Source: Streptomyces sp. ICC1 (lineage in GTDB: Bacteria; Actinomycetota; Actinomycetes; Streptomycetales; Streptomycetaceae). Taken from it: 64,000 bases of DNA. The notes beneath the pieces are model-generated. The model saw only the letters and a program-made list of their open reading frames with translations. It had not been told where the DNA came from and searched no databases. Both the position numbers and the translations under genes were made by a program. Of the stretch, positions 17,199 through 26,424 are shown one piece after another. The stretch is taken from assembly GCF_003287935.1 (NCBI RefSeq), contig NZ_CP030287.1, positions 8,217,350 to 8,281,349 of the forward strand, written 5' to 3'. How positions within the stretch are numbered: position 1 is the first letter of the stretch; each line of letters starts with the position of its first letter.

Positions 17199-18284
17199 TC
17201 AGAACTCGACCACCGAGCGGAGCACCTCGCCCCGCTCCATCCGCGCGAAGGCCTCCTCGACCCCGTCGAGCGCGATCCGTTCGGAGACGAACGCGTCGAG
17301 GTCGAGGCGCCCCTGGAGGTAGAGGTCGACGAGCAGCGGGAAGTCCCGCTCGGGCAGGCAGTCCCCGTACCAGGAGGACTTCAGGGCGCCGCCGCGCCCG
17401 AAGACGTCGAGCAGAGGGAGTTCGAGGCGCATCTCCGGCGTCGGGACGCCGACCAGGACCACCGTGCCGGCCAGGTCGCGCGCGTAGAACGCCTGGCGGT
17501 ACGTCTCGGGGCGGCCGACGGCATCGATGACCACGTCGGCGCCGTTCCCGCCGGTGAGCTCCTGGATGGCCTTGACCACGTCCACGGCCGCGCCGTTGAC
17601 GGTGTGCGTGGCGCCGAGGCCCCGCGCCCATTCGAGCTTCCGGTCGTCGAGGTCCACGGCGATGATCCGCGAGGCTCCGGCCAGCCGGGCCCCGGCCACG
17701 GCGGCGTTGCCCACTCCCCCGCAGCCGATGACGGCGACGGAGTCGCCGCGCCCGACGTTGCCGGTGTTCAGGGCCGCGCCGAGACCGGCCATCACCCCGC
17801 AGCCGAGCAGTCCCGCGGCGGCCGGCGAGGCGGCCGGGTCCACCTTGGTGCACTGGCCGGCGGCGACCAGGGTCTTCTCGGCGAAGGCACCGATGCCCAG
17901 CGCCGGGGAGAGCGGGGTGCCGTCCTCCAGGGTCATGGACTGGGTGGCGTTGTGCGTGGCGAAGCAGTACCAGGGGCGGCCGCGCTTGCAGGCCCGACAA
18001 TTGCCGCACACCGCACGCCAGTTGAGGACGACGAAGTCACCGGGGGCCACGGAGGCGACGTCCGGTCCGACCGATTCGACGACCCCGGCCGCCTCGTGGC
18101 CGAGCAGGAAGGGGAACTCGTCGTTGATCCCGCCCTCGCGGTAGTGCAGGTCGGTGTGGCAGACCCCGCAGGCCTGGACCCGTACGAGCACCTCGCCGGG
18201 CCCCGGGTCGGGCACGAGGATCGTCGTGGTCTCCACCGGCGCGCCCTTGCTCCGTGCGATGACCCCTCGTACGCGATGCGTCAC
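17199..18284 (-). CDS. mscR: S-(hydroxymethyl)mycothiol dehydrogenase
   Basis: A 361-residue class III-type zinc alcohol dehydrogenase that oxidises the formaldehyde-mycothiol adduct with NAD, the actinobacterial formaldehyde-detoxification route. The N-terminal [19 protein letters not shown] start, [20 protein letters not shown], the structural-zinc cysteines in [15 protein letters not shown], the cofactor motif GCGGVG and [18 protein letters not shown] are all characteristic of MscR. Length is normal. The MBL-fold hydrolase that often follows mscR is not adjacent here; instead an 83-nt gap and a MITE-like element lie downstream. Confidence 0.93.
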   Translation of the reverse strand: MTHRVRGVIARSKGAPVETTTILVPDPGPGEVLVRVQACGVCHTDLHYREGGINDEFPFLLGHEAAGVVESVGPDVASVAPGDFVVLNWRAVCGNCRACKRGRPWYCFATHNATQSMTLEDGTPLSPALGIGAFAEKTLVAAGQCTKVDPAASPAAAGLLGCGVMAGLGAALNTGNVGRGDSVAVIGCGGVGNAAVAGARLAGASRIIAVDLDDRKLEWARGLGATHTVNGAAVDVVKAIQELTGGNGADVVIDAVGRPETYRQAFYARDLAGTVVLVGVPTPEMRLELPLLDVFGRGGALKSSWYGDCLPERDFPLLVDLYLQGRLDLDAFVSERIALDGVEEAFARMERGEVLRSVVEF

Positions 18285-18418
18285 TTGCTACCCCGATCTC
18301 GATCACGGTCTCGTCGACTGCTCGGCCGATCCCGCGCAGGATCCGCCGGTCCGGCCAACGTACACGCGCTTTCCCGCGTGCGGGAGTTGCCCCACGCCCC
18401 GGCGTGCCGGTCGCAGAA

Positions 18419-19093
18419 CTAGGCCAGTTCCGGTGGTACGGCCGCGCGCAGGGCCGCGGCGAAGGCGGCCACGGCGGGGTGGGCGCCGGCTCCGCTGCGG
18501 AAGGCCACCTTGGTGCGGCGCTCCATGAGGAGCCGGGTGAGCACGACGGCCCGGTCCGCGTGTCCGGTGATCCCGAGCTGCGGCACCACGGCCACCCCCT
18601 GGCCGGCCGCGACCAGGGCGAGGACGGTCGCGAACTCGTCCACCTGGTGCCGGATCCTCGGTGTGAACCCGGCGGCCTGGCAGGCCCGCAGGGTCATGGC
18701 GTGGCAGAGCGTGCCGGGCGTGGCGGTGATCCAGGGCGCGTCGGCGTGGGTACGGAGCGTCGCGCCCTGGTCTGCGGCGGCGGTCGCGCACGCGCTGCGC
18801 GCCGGGGACCTGGACGTGGCCCACGGGGCGGCCGGCGGACGGGGCAGATGGGTATAAGAGGCCAGCCCCAGGGTGACGGCCATGCGGACCAGTTCCGCCG
18901 AGGTGTTGATGCCCAGCTTGGCCCGGATGCGGCGGAGGTAGGCGTCGACCGTGTGCCTGGAGAGTCCCATGGAGCGGGCCGTCTGCACGTAGGTGCACCC
19001 TGCGGCGATGTATCCCAGTGCCTCCTGCTCGCGGGGGGCGAGTACGGCGGCGGCGGGGGCTTCGGCGTGCGGCGTGGCGAGTGTGAGGCTCAT
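18419..19093 (-). CDS. LuxR-type HTH N-terminus joined to a LysR substrate-binding C-terminus (probable chimera)
   Basis: A 224-residue frame made of two unrelated halves. Residues 1-77 are a compact LuxR-type helix-turn-helix regulator (LAPREQEALGYIAAGCTYVQ, SRHTVDAYLRRIRAKLGI). Residues 87-224 are the C-terminal half of a LysR effector domain (DQGATLRTHADAPWI, EFATVLALVAAGQGVAVVPQLG). The bridge, residues 77-84 (LASYTHLP), is encoded by bases that read CTCTTATACCCATCT on the minus strand, 14 of 15 identical to the Tn5 mosaic end used in Nextera libraries. The LuxR start is sound (ATG 19093 behind GGAGG). I regard the fusion as an assembly artefact and each half as an incomplete gene. Confidence 0.7.
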   Translation of the reverse strand: MSLTLATPHAEAPAAAVLAPREQEALGYIAAGCTYVQTARSMGLSRHTVDAYLRRIRAKLGINTSAELVRMAVTLGLASYTHLPRPPAAPWATSRSPARSACATAAADQGATLRTHADAPWITATPGTLCHAMTLRACQAAGFTPRIRHQVDEFATVLALVAAGQGVAVVPQLGITGHADRAVVLTRLLMERRTKVAFRSGAGAHPAVAAFAAALRAAVPPELA

Positions 19094-19297
19094 GGGGTTT
19101 CCTCCGACACATCGGCTCGGTCGTCGCTGCTCACGCCCTCGGAAGCAGGGGACAAATCCAGGAATGTGGATGTATGTCCGTGTTAAAGAGCCTGTCGGTG
19201 GGACTTCATCGGGGTGTCCGTCGACTGTCACAGGCGTGTCACAGGCGACGTCCGCCCGCGCGCCGCGGGAACCATCGCGCCGGATCCGTGCTCTTCC

Positions 19298-21793
19298 TCA
19301 GAACCCGACGAGGGACTGCTCGGCCCAGATCGTCTTGCCCACGGGGGTGTGCCGGGTGCCCCAGCGCTGCGAGAGCTGCGCGACCAGCAGCAGGCCGCGC
19401 CCTCCCTCGTCGAAGATCCGCGCGCGCCGCATGTGCGGGGCGGTGTTGCTCGAGTCCGAGACCTCGCAGATCAGCGTGCTGTTCTCGTGGATCAGCCGCA
19501 GCTGGATCGGCGGCTCGCCGTACCGGATGGCGTTGGTGACCAGCTCGCTGACCACGAGCTCGGTGACGAAAGCGGCGTCGTCGAGCCCCCAGGCCGCCAG
19601 CTGCTCGGTGGCGTCCCGACGGGCCTGCCCGACCACGGAGGGGTCGGACGGCACGTCCCAGACGACGACCTTGTCCGCGTGCAGGGCCCGGGTACGGGCG
19701 ACGAGCAGGGCGACGTCGTCATCGGGTGGATGCGTCAGCAGAGCCGTCAGCACGCGGTCGCAGACCGCGTCCAGGGTGGAGGCGGGGCGGGCGAGCGCCG
19801 TGAACATGTTGTCCAGGGCCTCGTCGATGTCGTGGTCGCGGGCCTGCAGCAGGCCGTCGGTGTACAGGGCCAGGATGCTCCACTCGGGAAGCTCGACCTC
19901 GATGGTCTCGAAGGGCAGCCCCCCCAGGCCCAGCGGCGGCCCCGCCGGGACGTCGAGGAGGTACACGGAGCCCTCCGGAGAGACGACCACGGGCGGCGGG
20001 TGGCCCGCCCGGGCCACGGTGCAGTGCCGGGTGACCGGGTCGTAGACCACGTACAGGCACGTGGTGCCGATGCCCCCGGCGGCGTCCCCCGCTCCTCCGG
20101 GGTCGGTCTCGTCGGCGGACAGGTGGATGACGAGGTCGTCGAGGTGGGTGAGCAGCTCGTCGGGCGGCAGGTCGACATCGGCCAGGGTGCGCACCGCGGT
20201 GCGCAGCCGGCCCATGGTCGCGGTGGCGCGCATGCCGTGGCCGACCACATCGCCCACGACCAGGGCCACCCGCGCGCCGGACAGCGGGATCACGTCGAAC
20301 CAGTCCCCGCCCACACCGGCATCGCCCCCGGCGGGCAGGTAGCGGGTGGCGATCTCGAGGGCCGTCTGCACGGGCATCGTGTGTGGGAGCAGGCTGCGCT
20401 GCAGCGTCATCGTGCTGGTGTGCTCCCGTACGTGCCGGGGTGCGTTGCGGATGCTGACGGCTGCCTTGGCCACGAGCTCCTCGGCCAGCCACAGGTCCTT
20501 CGGCTGGAAGGGCTCCCGGCGCTGATGACGGCTGAAGACGGCCAGCCCGAGGGTCATGCCGCCCGCGCACAGCGGCACCACCATCAGCGAGCGGGTCCCG
20601 TACTCGCCGATCCAGGCGGCGCCGGGGTCCTGGGCGGCCCATGCGGCGATGGCCGGATCCGTCGTCTCGTACACCGCGCCGCGGCCCGCGGCCAGGCATT
20701 CGACGGCGGGTGACAGCGGTGGGTAGACGGTCGTCCCGCCGATCGCGACCCGGGACTCCGGGGTCGCGTCGAGGACCGACCGCACAGCGGTACGCCGCAC
20801 GGTGACCGGCCCCGTCACCGGGCCGGCGGCCGGGTCGGCGCGGCGCGGGAGGGGTTCCAGCAGGTCGACGACCGCGAAGTCGGCCAGCCGGGGGACGGCG
20901 ACATCGGCCAGCTCCTGCGCCGTACGGGCGTTGTCCTGGGTGGTGCCGATGCGCGCGGCGTCCGCGCCGGTGGCGGTGGTGCCGTGGGCCGTGACCTGGC
21001 GGCGGCCGGCCTGGGGCGCGGTCCGCTCGTGGGCGGTCAGGCACACGGCGCGGACCCTGCCGTCCGGGTCCCGCAAGGGGGAGAGCGAGGTCACCCAGCC
21101 GCCCTCAGTGCCCGCGCCCGTGCCCGTGCCCGCGTCCGCCGGGCGGATGAAGGCGTCCACGTTCTGCGGCTCACCCGTCTCCAGGGCCAGGCGCATCTTG
21201 CGCTCGGTCTCGTCGCTCACGGGGTCCGGCGCGATCTCGGGCAGGCGGAGCCCGCGCATCTCGGCCTCGGTGAGGGACAGTGCGCGCTTCATCCCGGCGT
21301 TCGCCAGCACCAGCCGCAGGTCCTCGTCGAAGATCGCCAGGAAGCTCGTGGACTGGGCGAACGCCCACTCCCTCAGCGGTTCGTCCAGGGGCGTGCCGGG
21401 TCCGCCCGGCACGGCGGACACCACGAACCACCTGGTGGTCCCGCTGGTGGACGTCCACCGGTGCGCGAGCAGCCTCGGCTCCAGTCGGTGGCCGTCCCGG
21501 TGCCGAAGTGCCACGGTGCCGCTCCACCTCTCCCGGTCGGCAGGGATCCGCCGTGCCGGATCGCCGGCGGCTGCGCCGGCATCGGCATCGGCATCGGCGA
21601 GGAACTCGGCGACGGGCCGTCCCACGGCCTCGGCGGGCGGGTAGCCGAGCAGGCGGCCGGCGCCTTCGCTCCACTCGGTGACGATGCCCTGCTCGTTGAC
21701 GGTCGCCGTGGCCGTGTACGCCGGTTCGGGGGAGGCGCCCGTATCCTCCGGCCGCTCACCAGGAGAGGTGGGAATTCGCTCCATCGCGCTCAT
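19298..21793 (-). CDS. PAS-GAF-SpoIIE phosphatase with C-terminal HATPase
   Basis: An 831-residue cytoplasmic regulator. Order of domains: PAS (about 25-130), second PAS (about 150-255, beginning FAQSTSFLAIFDEDLRLV), GAF (about 290-440), PP2C/SpoIIE phosphatase (about 470-680, metal motifs GGDWFDVI and VVGDVVGHG), and an anti-sigma-like HATPase (about 700-825, SELVTNAIRYGEP and DEGGRGLLLVAQL). Such proteins both phosphorylate and dephosphorylate anti-anti-sigma factors and are very common in Streptomyces. ATG 21793 follows GAGGGCGAG; ATG 21784 is an alternative. The Asp/Ala run near residue 70 is low complexity. Specific stimulus unknown. Confidence 0.9.
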   Translation of the reverse strand: MSAMERIPTSPGERPEDTGASPEPAYTATATVNEQGIVTEWSEGAGRLLGYPPAEAVGRPVAEFLADADADAGAAAGDPARRIPADRERWSGTVALRHRDGHRLEPRLLAHRWTSTSGTTRWFVVSAVPGGPGTPLDEPLREWAFAQSTSFLAIFDEDLRLVLANAGMKRALSLTEAEMRGLRLPEIAPDPVSDETERKMRLALETGEPQNVDAFIRPADAGTGTGAGTEGGWVTSLSPLRDPDGRVRAVCLTAHERTAPQAGRRQVTAHGTTATGADAARIGTTQDNARTAQELADVAVPRLADFAVVDLLEPLPRRADPAAGPVTGPVTVRRTAVRSVLDATPESRVAIGGTTVYPPLSPAVECLAAGRGAVYETTDPAIAAWAAQDPGAAWIGEYGTRSLMVVPLCAGGMTLGLAVFSRHQRREPFQPKDLWLAEELVAKAAVSIRNAPRHVREHTSTMTLQRSLLPHTMPVQTALEIATRYLPAGGDAGVGGDWFDVIPLSGARVALVVGDVVGHGMRATATMGRLRTAVRTLADVDLPPDELLTHLDDLVIHLSADETDPGGAGDAAGGIGTTCLYVVYDPVTRHCTVARAGHPPPVVVSPEGSVYLLDVPAGPPLGLGGLPFETIEVELPEWSILALYTDGLLQARDHDIDEALDNMFTALARPASTLDAVCDRVLTALLTHPPDDDVALLVARTRALHADKVVVWDVPSDPSVVGQARRDATEQLAAWGLDDAAFVTELVVSELVTNAIRYGEPPIQLRLIHENSTLICEVSDSSNTAPHMRRARIFDEGGRGLLLVAQLSQRWGTRHTPVGKTIWAEQSLVGF

Positions 21794-21930
21794 CTCGCCC
21801 TCGCTCGTCCCCCGCGCGCCTCCATGGGACCCGCGCGGCCGGGGGTTCCACTGTCCAGCATGATCCGGCGGGGCAGGGAGCACCAACGCAGTGACGGGCC
21901 TCCCCGGGCGGGCCTGACCGGGGAGGGGCG

Positions 21931-22596
21931 TCAGGCGGCTCCGGCGGCGCGGCCGGGCGGCGTGAGCACGAGGGCCAGGACCGCGTCCCCCGCCCGCCAC
22001 ACCATCGCGCGGCGCCGTCCGCCGAGGAGGGGCGGGCGCAGGCCGAGGATCGGGATGCGGTGCGGGGCGGCGCCGAAGACGCCGCTCCGGTCGGCCTTCA
22101 CCGCGGCTTCCTTCAGCGACCAGGCACCGGCCAGGGCGTCGGGCCGGTCCGTACCGATGAGGGAGAGCTCCCCGGGGGACAGGATGTGGTCGGCGGCGCG
22201 GCGTACGGCCGCCGCCGAGGCGCTCTCGCACAGGTCCACTCCGACCGGTTCCGGCGCGAGGGCCGCGGCGACGTGGCCGGCGGTGTGGCTGATGGAGAGG
22301 TGCGCGCCGGGCACCGGGCTGCCGCCGACGAGGACGCGCGGGCTGCCGTCGTCGCGCGGGAGGATCTCCACCTCGTCCTCCGGGGCGGCGCGGACCTCGG
22401 CGACCAGGCGCTTGGCGAGCAGCCGGCCGGCCGCCCACTCGGCCTGCCGCCAGGCGGGCAGCCCGCGGATGACGCGCCGTTCGGCCGCAGACAGGACCGG
22501 TCCCGGCGGGAGGCCGGGGCGCCGGGCCACGATGAGGGCGGCCCCGCCCCACCGGTGGATGCGGCCCGGGGCGATCGGCGGGAACACGGTGTCCAC
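21931..22596 (-). CDS. 4'-phosphopantetheinyl transferase
   Basis: A 221-residue Sfp-type transferase that loads the phosphopantetheine arm onto carrier proteins. Motifs are HLSISHTAGHVAAAL, VGVDLCE for the Mg-binding Asp, and WSLKEAAVKA (W-x3-E-x3-K). It begins 9 nt after the stop of the ACP-oxoamine synthase gene, so they form an operon, and the adjacent ACP domain is an obvious substrate. This marks the end of a biosynthetic cluster whose upstream part is lost at an assembly join. Confidence 0.92.
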   Translation of the reverse strand: MDTVFPPIAPGRIHRWGGAALIVARRPGLPPGPVLSAAERRVIRGLPAWRQAEWAAGRLLAKRLVAEVRAAPEDEVEILPRDDGSPRVLVGGSPVPGAHLSISHTAGHVAAALAPEPVGVDLCESASAAAVRRAADHILSPGELSLIGTDRPDALAGAWSLKEAAVKADRSGVFGAAPHRIPILGLRPPLLGGRRRAMVWRAGDAVLALVLTPPGRAAGAA

Positions 22597-22605
22597 CGGG
22601 GGGCC

Positions 22606-24501
22606 TCAGGCCGCGCGGGCGGCATCGGCCGGGTCCGGGGCATCGGCCGGGTCCGGGGCCTCGCCCGCGTCGGCCGGGTCGCCCGCGTCGGCCGCAGCGA
22701 GGCGCCCGAGCTCTTGCTCCAGCGCGGCCACGGCGTCGCGGATCTGCTCGGGCGTGTGGTCGGCGGTGATGAAGAAGCGCAGCCGGGCCATCTCCTCGGG
22801 TACGGCCGGGTAGAGGATCGGGTTGACGCTGATGCCCCGCTGGAACAGGGCCTCCGCGAGCCGCAGGGTCTTCAGGGAGTCGCCCACGATGCACGGGACG
22901 ACCGGCGTGTCGTGGCTGTCCCCGATGTCGACGCCCGCAGCGCGGGCGAGGCGGACGAACAGGGCGGCGTTCTCCGCGAGCCGTGCCACGCGCTGCGGTT
23001 CGGCACGCAGCAGGCGCAGGGCGGTCAGGGACGCCGCGGTGTCGGCCGGGGTCATGCCGGCGCTGTAGACGAAGCCCGGGACGGTGTAGCGCAGGTACTC
23101 CACGACCTCGCGGCGCCCGGCGACGTACCCGCCGCAGCTCGCCAGGGCCTTGGAGAGCGTGCCCGACCACAGGTCGACGGCCGGGCGGTCGATGCCGAAG
23201 TGCTCGCCGACGCCGCGCCCCGTAGCGCCGATGGTTCCGATGCTGTGCGCCTCGTCGATCATCAGCAGGGCGCCGTGCCGGTGCTTGACCTCGATGAGGG
23301 CCGGCAGGTCGGCGATGTCGCCGTCCATGCTGTACACGCCCTCGATGACGACGAGCACCCGCCGGTACTGGTGGCGGACCTGTCCGAGGACGGCGTCGAG
23401 GGCGGCCGCGTCGTTGTGGGGGAACGGCCGCCGGGTCGCGCCGGAGAGCTTGCACCCCTGCAGGATGCTGTCGTGGGCGAGGGAGTCGTGGATGACGAGG
23501 TCCCCGGGTCCGACGAGGTGCCCGATCACGGTGACGTTGGTGGCGTGGCCGTTGGCCAGGGTGACCGCGGCCTCGCATCCGAGCAGGTCGGCGAGTTCGG
23601 CTTCGAGCTCCAGATGGAGCGGACGGCTGCCGGACAGCAGCCGGCTGGCGGACGCCGAGGTGCCGCAGGCGTCGATGGCCCGCTTGGCGGCCTCGTTCAC
23701 CTGGGGGTGCGTCGCCATGCCGAGGTAGTTGTAGCCGGAGAACGAGAGCAGTTCCCGGCCGTCGATCACCGTCGTGTCCGTCATGCCGCCTTCGTGGACG
23801 AGGAAGTACGGGTTGCGCAGCCCGGTCCGGTCGAAGGTGGCGATGCGCTCGCCGTGGGCGGCGACCTCCGGGAAGCACTCGATCCGCGTGTGCTCCTCGG
23901 GCAGCGGGGCGGCGGCGGGAGCGGCCGGCGCCTGGGGCGGGGCTCCGTCGCCGTGAGCGTCCTCGGCGTGCGCGGCCCCGTCGTGGCCGTCTCGTTGTAC
24001 GGGGACGGCCGCGTCCGCGGCGTCCGCGGAGCCGGTCGCGATCAGCGCGGCGATCCTCCCGGCGGTCGGCCGGTCGGCGGCGCTCTCGTCGAACCTCCAC
24101 CGGGGCCACTGCCGCTTGAGGGAGGTGAAGAGATCGGTCAGCATCAGCGAGTCGAAGCCGAGCTCGTCGATCAGCGGCTGGTCGGCGCGCAGCCGGTCCA
24201 CCGGGAACGCGCTGATCCGGGCCACGTGCCCGAGCACGGCCTCGGTGACCTCGTCGAGGTCCCCGGCCGGCACCGGCTCCTCGCAGGCGGGAGGCGCGGG
24301 GGACAGCGGGGCCGTGGGGGCCGCGGCGAGGGGGAGGTCCGGTACGGCGGCCAGGGGCGCGGGAGGGGCAGCCGCCGGGTCGGCGGCCCGCGCGGCCGGG
24401 TCCCGTACGGGGAGGGCCTCCGTGAGCCGGTTGATGAGGGCCACCTGCTGCCGGACCAGCTGGAGCAGGTCGTCCATCGGGTTGTTCGCCGGGGCGTTCA
24501 T
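22606..24501 (-). CDS. ACP-alpha-oxoamine synthase (AONS-like) didomain protein
   Basis: A 631-residue protein. Residues about 75-155 are an acyl carrier protein with the attachment serine in DELGFDSLM (Ser118). After an Ala/Pro linker, residues about 220-610 are a PLP-dependent alpha-oxoamine synthase: SFSGYNYLGMATHPQV, IDEAHSIGTIGATGRG and SGTLSKALAS with the PLP lysine at 451. Such didomains condense an amino acid with an ACP-bound acyl chain by decarboxylation, as in prodiginine-type and PKS-terminated pathways. ATG 24501 has a perfect GAGGAG site. A phosphopantetheinyl transferase follows. The product is unknown because the upstream cluster is cut 25 bp before the start by a sequencing-adapter scar. 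Confidence 0.9.
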   Translation of the reverse strand: MNAPANNPMDDLLQLVRQQVALINRLTEALPVRDPAARAADPAAAPPAPLAAVPDLPLAAAPTAPLSPAPPACEEPVPAGDLDEVTEAVLGHVARISAFPVDRLRADQPLIDELGFDSLMLTDLFTSLKRQWPRWRFDESAADRPTAGRIAALIATGSADAADAAVPVQRDGHDGAAHAEDAHGDGAPPQAPAAPAAAPLPEEHTRIECFPEVAAHGERIATFDRTGLRNPYFLVHEGGMTDTTVIDGRELLSFSGYNYLGMATHPQVNEAAKRAIDACGTSASASRLLSGSRPLHLELEAELADLLGCEAAVTLANGHATNVTVIGHLVGPGDLVIHDSLAHDSILQGCKLSGATRRPFPHNDAAALDAVLGQVRHQYRRVLVVIEGVYSMDGDIADLPALIEVKHRHGALLMIDEAHSIGTIGATGRGVGEHFGIDRPAVDLWSGTLSKALASCGGYVAGRREVVEYLRYTVPGFVYSAGMTPADTAASLTALRLLRAEPQRVARLAENAALFVRLARAAGVDIGDSHDTPVVPCIVGDSLKTLRLAEALFQRGISVNPILYPAVPEEMARLRFFITADHTPEQIRDAVAALEQELGRLAAADAGDPADAGEAPDPADAPDPADAARAA

Positions 24502-24518
24502 CGGGGTCTCCTCGGACG

Positions 24519-25298
24519 GTGCCCTCGTCTCGTGGGCTCGGAAATGTGTATAAGAAACAGCCCCAGCCCGCCCCGCCGCAGGCGGGCGCCCCCGGGAAGG
24601 CGCCGACGATGGCGCCCGGGCCGAACGGCCTGACCCCCGTCTTCGAGCGGGCGAAGCAGCGGACCGACAAGACCGTGGCGCTGACCTTCGACGCCGACAT
24701 GACCTCCGACCAGGGGCCGCGCGCGGCGGACGGGGAGCACTTCGACAACCCGCAGCTGATCTCCACGCTGCGCACGCTCAAGGTGCCCTCGACGGTCTTC
24801 ATGACGGGCCGCTGGGCCGAGCAGTACCCGGACCAGGCGAAGTCCATCGGCACCGATCCGAACTTCGAGATCGCGAACCACTCGTACAGCCACCACGCCT
24901 TCAAGTCCCCCTGCTACGGGCTCCCCACCCTCGACGAGGCCGCCGCCCGCGCCGACGTGGACCGGGCCTTCGAGGCCTTCCGCAAGGCGGGGGCCGTCAA
25001 CACCGTCCCGTACTTCCGCTTCCCCGGCGGCTGCTACGACGACCAGGCGCTGCGGGCGATCTCCACGGCCAAGGTCACGGCCGTCCAGTGGGACGTGGTC
25101 AGCGGGGACGCCTTCGCGAAGGATCCCGACGCGGTGGCCGAGCAGGTGCTGTCCGGGGTGAAGCCCGGATCGGTCGTGGTCATGCACTGCACGCGCAGCG
25201 CCGCCCCGGTCACCGAGGAGGCCATCCGGAAGATCGTCCCGGAGCTGCGCAAGCGCGGCTACCGGTTCGTCAAGGTGTCCGAGCTCATCGGGAATTGA
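24519..25298 (+). CDS. Polysaccharide deacetylase, N-terminus missing
   Basis: A NodB-fold deacetylase. Visible motifs are ALTFDADMTSD (catalytic base and metal Asp), NHSYSHHAF (metal histidines) and YFRFPGGCYDD, with the C-terminal VVVMHCTRSAAP. The frame opens inside adapter-like sequence (24527-24560), so its first 15 residues are not real; a secreted or lipoprotein leader is expected but absent. The last 215 residues look intact. These enzymes remove acetyl groups from peptidoglycan or chitin at the cell surface. Confidence 0.82.
   Translation: MPSSRGLGNVYKKQPQPAPPQAGAPGKAPTMAPGPNGLTPVFERAKQRTDKTVALTFDADMTSDQGPRAADGEHFDNPQLISTLRTLKVPSTVFMTGRWAEQYPDQAKSIGTDPNFEIANHSYSHHAFKSPCYGLPTLDEAAARADVDRAFEAFRKAGAVNTVPYFRFPGGCYDDQALRAISTAKVTAVQWDVVSGDAFAKDPDAVAEQVLSGVKPGSVVVMHCTRSAAPVTEEAIRKIVPELRKRGYRFVKVSELIGN
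24527..24560 (+). other. Illumina Nextera adapter sequence (assembly scar)
   Basis: Bases 24527-24541 equal the 15-base Nextera read-2 overhang (GTCTCGTGGGCTCGG) exactly, and 24542-24560 match the 19-bp Tn5 mosaic end at 17 positions (mismatches at positions 2 and 15 of the end). Together 32 of 34 bases fit. It separates the ACP-oxoamine synthase gene from a headless deacetylase gene. It is not biological sequence of this genome. Confidence 0.92.
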
Positions 25299-25396
25299 CT
25301 TCCGCTCCCCTCCCTAAAGGGCAGAGCACTGGCCAAGTTCCCGGTAGCGCGGGCAGCGGCGCGAAGCGACGGAACCGCGGCGGCCGCGCCGCGGGT

Positions 25397-25588
25397 TCAG
25401 CCGGAGCAGGCCGTGCGCTGCGCTTCCTGCCACTCGCACACCGGGCACAGCACCACGCCCGGGGTCGCGACCCCGTACTCGGTGGGCTTGCCGCACTGCA
25501 CGCAGTCGGCGTACGGCGGCCCGGCCACCCGCCCGGCGGGGGCCGCGGGGGCGGGGCAGTAGGAGGCGTCCTGCTCGATCGGGTCCAC
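25397..25588 (-). CDS. Small Cys-rich protein (zinc-ribbon-like)
   Basis: A 63-residue acidic to neutral protein with two C-x2-C pairs (DCVQCGKP and LCPVCEWQ) spaced about 25 residues apart, the pattern of a small zinc ribbon. A further cysteine lies near each end. Conserved small proteins of this type are common in Streptomyces and have no assigned function. It is divergent from the Pth2-like gene. Confidence 0.6.
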   Translation of the reverse strand: MDPIEQDASYCPAPAAPAGRVAGPPYADCVQCGKPTEYGVATPGVVLCPVCEWQEAQRTACSG

Positions 25589-25674
25589 GGGTACGAGCGT
25601 ACTCAGCCCCGGCCGGGACCGGCCCGCCCCCTGCCCCGCCGTCCCTGTCGGTGCGGGCTGGCAGAATCGGCCGG

Positions 25675-26424
25675 ATGAGCACCGAGGACGCGCAAGCGCA
25701 CACAGGGGTACCCGCCGTCGGGGCGGACAGCCCGTTCCGGCAGGAGCGGATCGCCCGCGACGAGGCCCCGCAGTTCGTGCTGCCGCTGGTGGTGCGGATC
25801 GAGAAGACCGGGCCGCCGGCCCGTACGGACGCCCTGGAGACGGCGGCGCGCGCGGTGCTGGTACTGCTCACGGACGAGCGGTCGGCCGACGGCGGCGAGT
25901 GGGCCGAGGCCGTGCGGGACTGGCAGGACGCGCGGATCCGCAAGGTGGTCCGCCGGGCGCGCGGGGCGGAGTGGCGCAAGGCCGGCACCCTGCCGGGCGT
26001 CACGGTGCGGGGCGGAGCCTCGGAGGTACGGGTCTTCCCGCCGGTCCCGCTCGACGGCTGGCCCAAGGAGCTCGCCAAGCTCCAGGTGTCGGGCACCGAG
26101 CTGGACGATCCGGAGCCGGCCGCCCCCGCGGAGCCCGGACTGCCGGTGCTGTGGCTCAACCCGGACGTGGAGATGTCCGCCGGCAAGGCGATGGCCCAGG
26201 CCGGGCACGGCGCGCAGCTGGCCTGGTGGGAGCTGACCGGCGCGGAGCGCGCCGCCTGGCGGGACGCCGGCTTCCGGCTGGCCGTGCGCACGGCCCCGCG
26301 CGAGCGCTGGCCGGAGCTGTCCGCGAGCGGCCTGCCGGTGGTGCGGGACGCGGGGTTCACGGAGATCGCACCGGGTTCCTGCACCGTGGTCGCGGACCAT
26401 CCCGCACTGCGGGCACGGCTCTAG
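25675..26424 (+). CDS. Peptidyl-tRNA hydrolase 2 (Pth2)-like protein
   Basis: A 249-residue protein. The C-terminal half has the Pth2 signature LWLNPDVEMSAGKAMAQAGH followed by GAQLAWWEL, and ends with EIAPGSCTVVADHP. Pth2 recycles peptidyl-tRNA in archaea and eukaryotes; actinobacterial versions carry an extra N-terminal domain of about 120 residues, as here. The ATG at 25675 is preferred over 25651. The TAG stop (26422-26424) is supplied by the CTAG that begins a solo copy of the MITE-like repeat. Confidence 0.82.
   Translation: MSTEDAQAHTGVPAVGADSPFRQERIARDEAPQFVLPLVVRIEKTGPPARTDALETAARAVLVLLTDERSADGGEWAEAVRDWQDARIRKVVRRARGAEWRKAGTLPGVTVRGGASEVRVFPPVPLDGWPKELAKLQVSGTELDDPEPAAPAEPGLPVLWLNPDVEMSAGKAMAQAGHGAQLAWWELTGAERAAWRDAGFRLAVRTAPRERWPELSASGLPVVRDAGFTEIAPGSCTVVADHPALRARL

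Noticed and set aside
18419..19093. A new class of LuxR-LysR one-component regulator
   Set aside because: The fusion point is a Tn5 mosaic-end-like sequence and each half looks incomplete, so an assembly artefact is the simpler reading.
19298..24904. A single 1868-residue minus-strand protein
   Set aside because: Only the part after ATG 21793 has domain homology; the rest is the opposite or other frame of the PPTase, ACP-oxoamine synthase and deacetylase genes.
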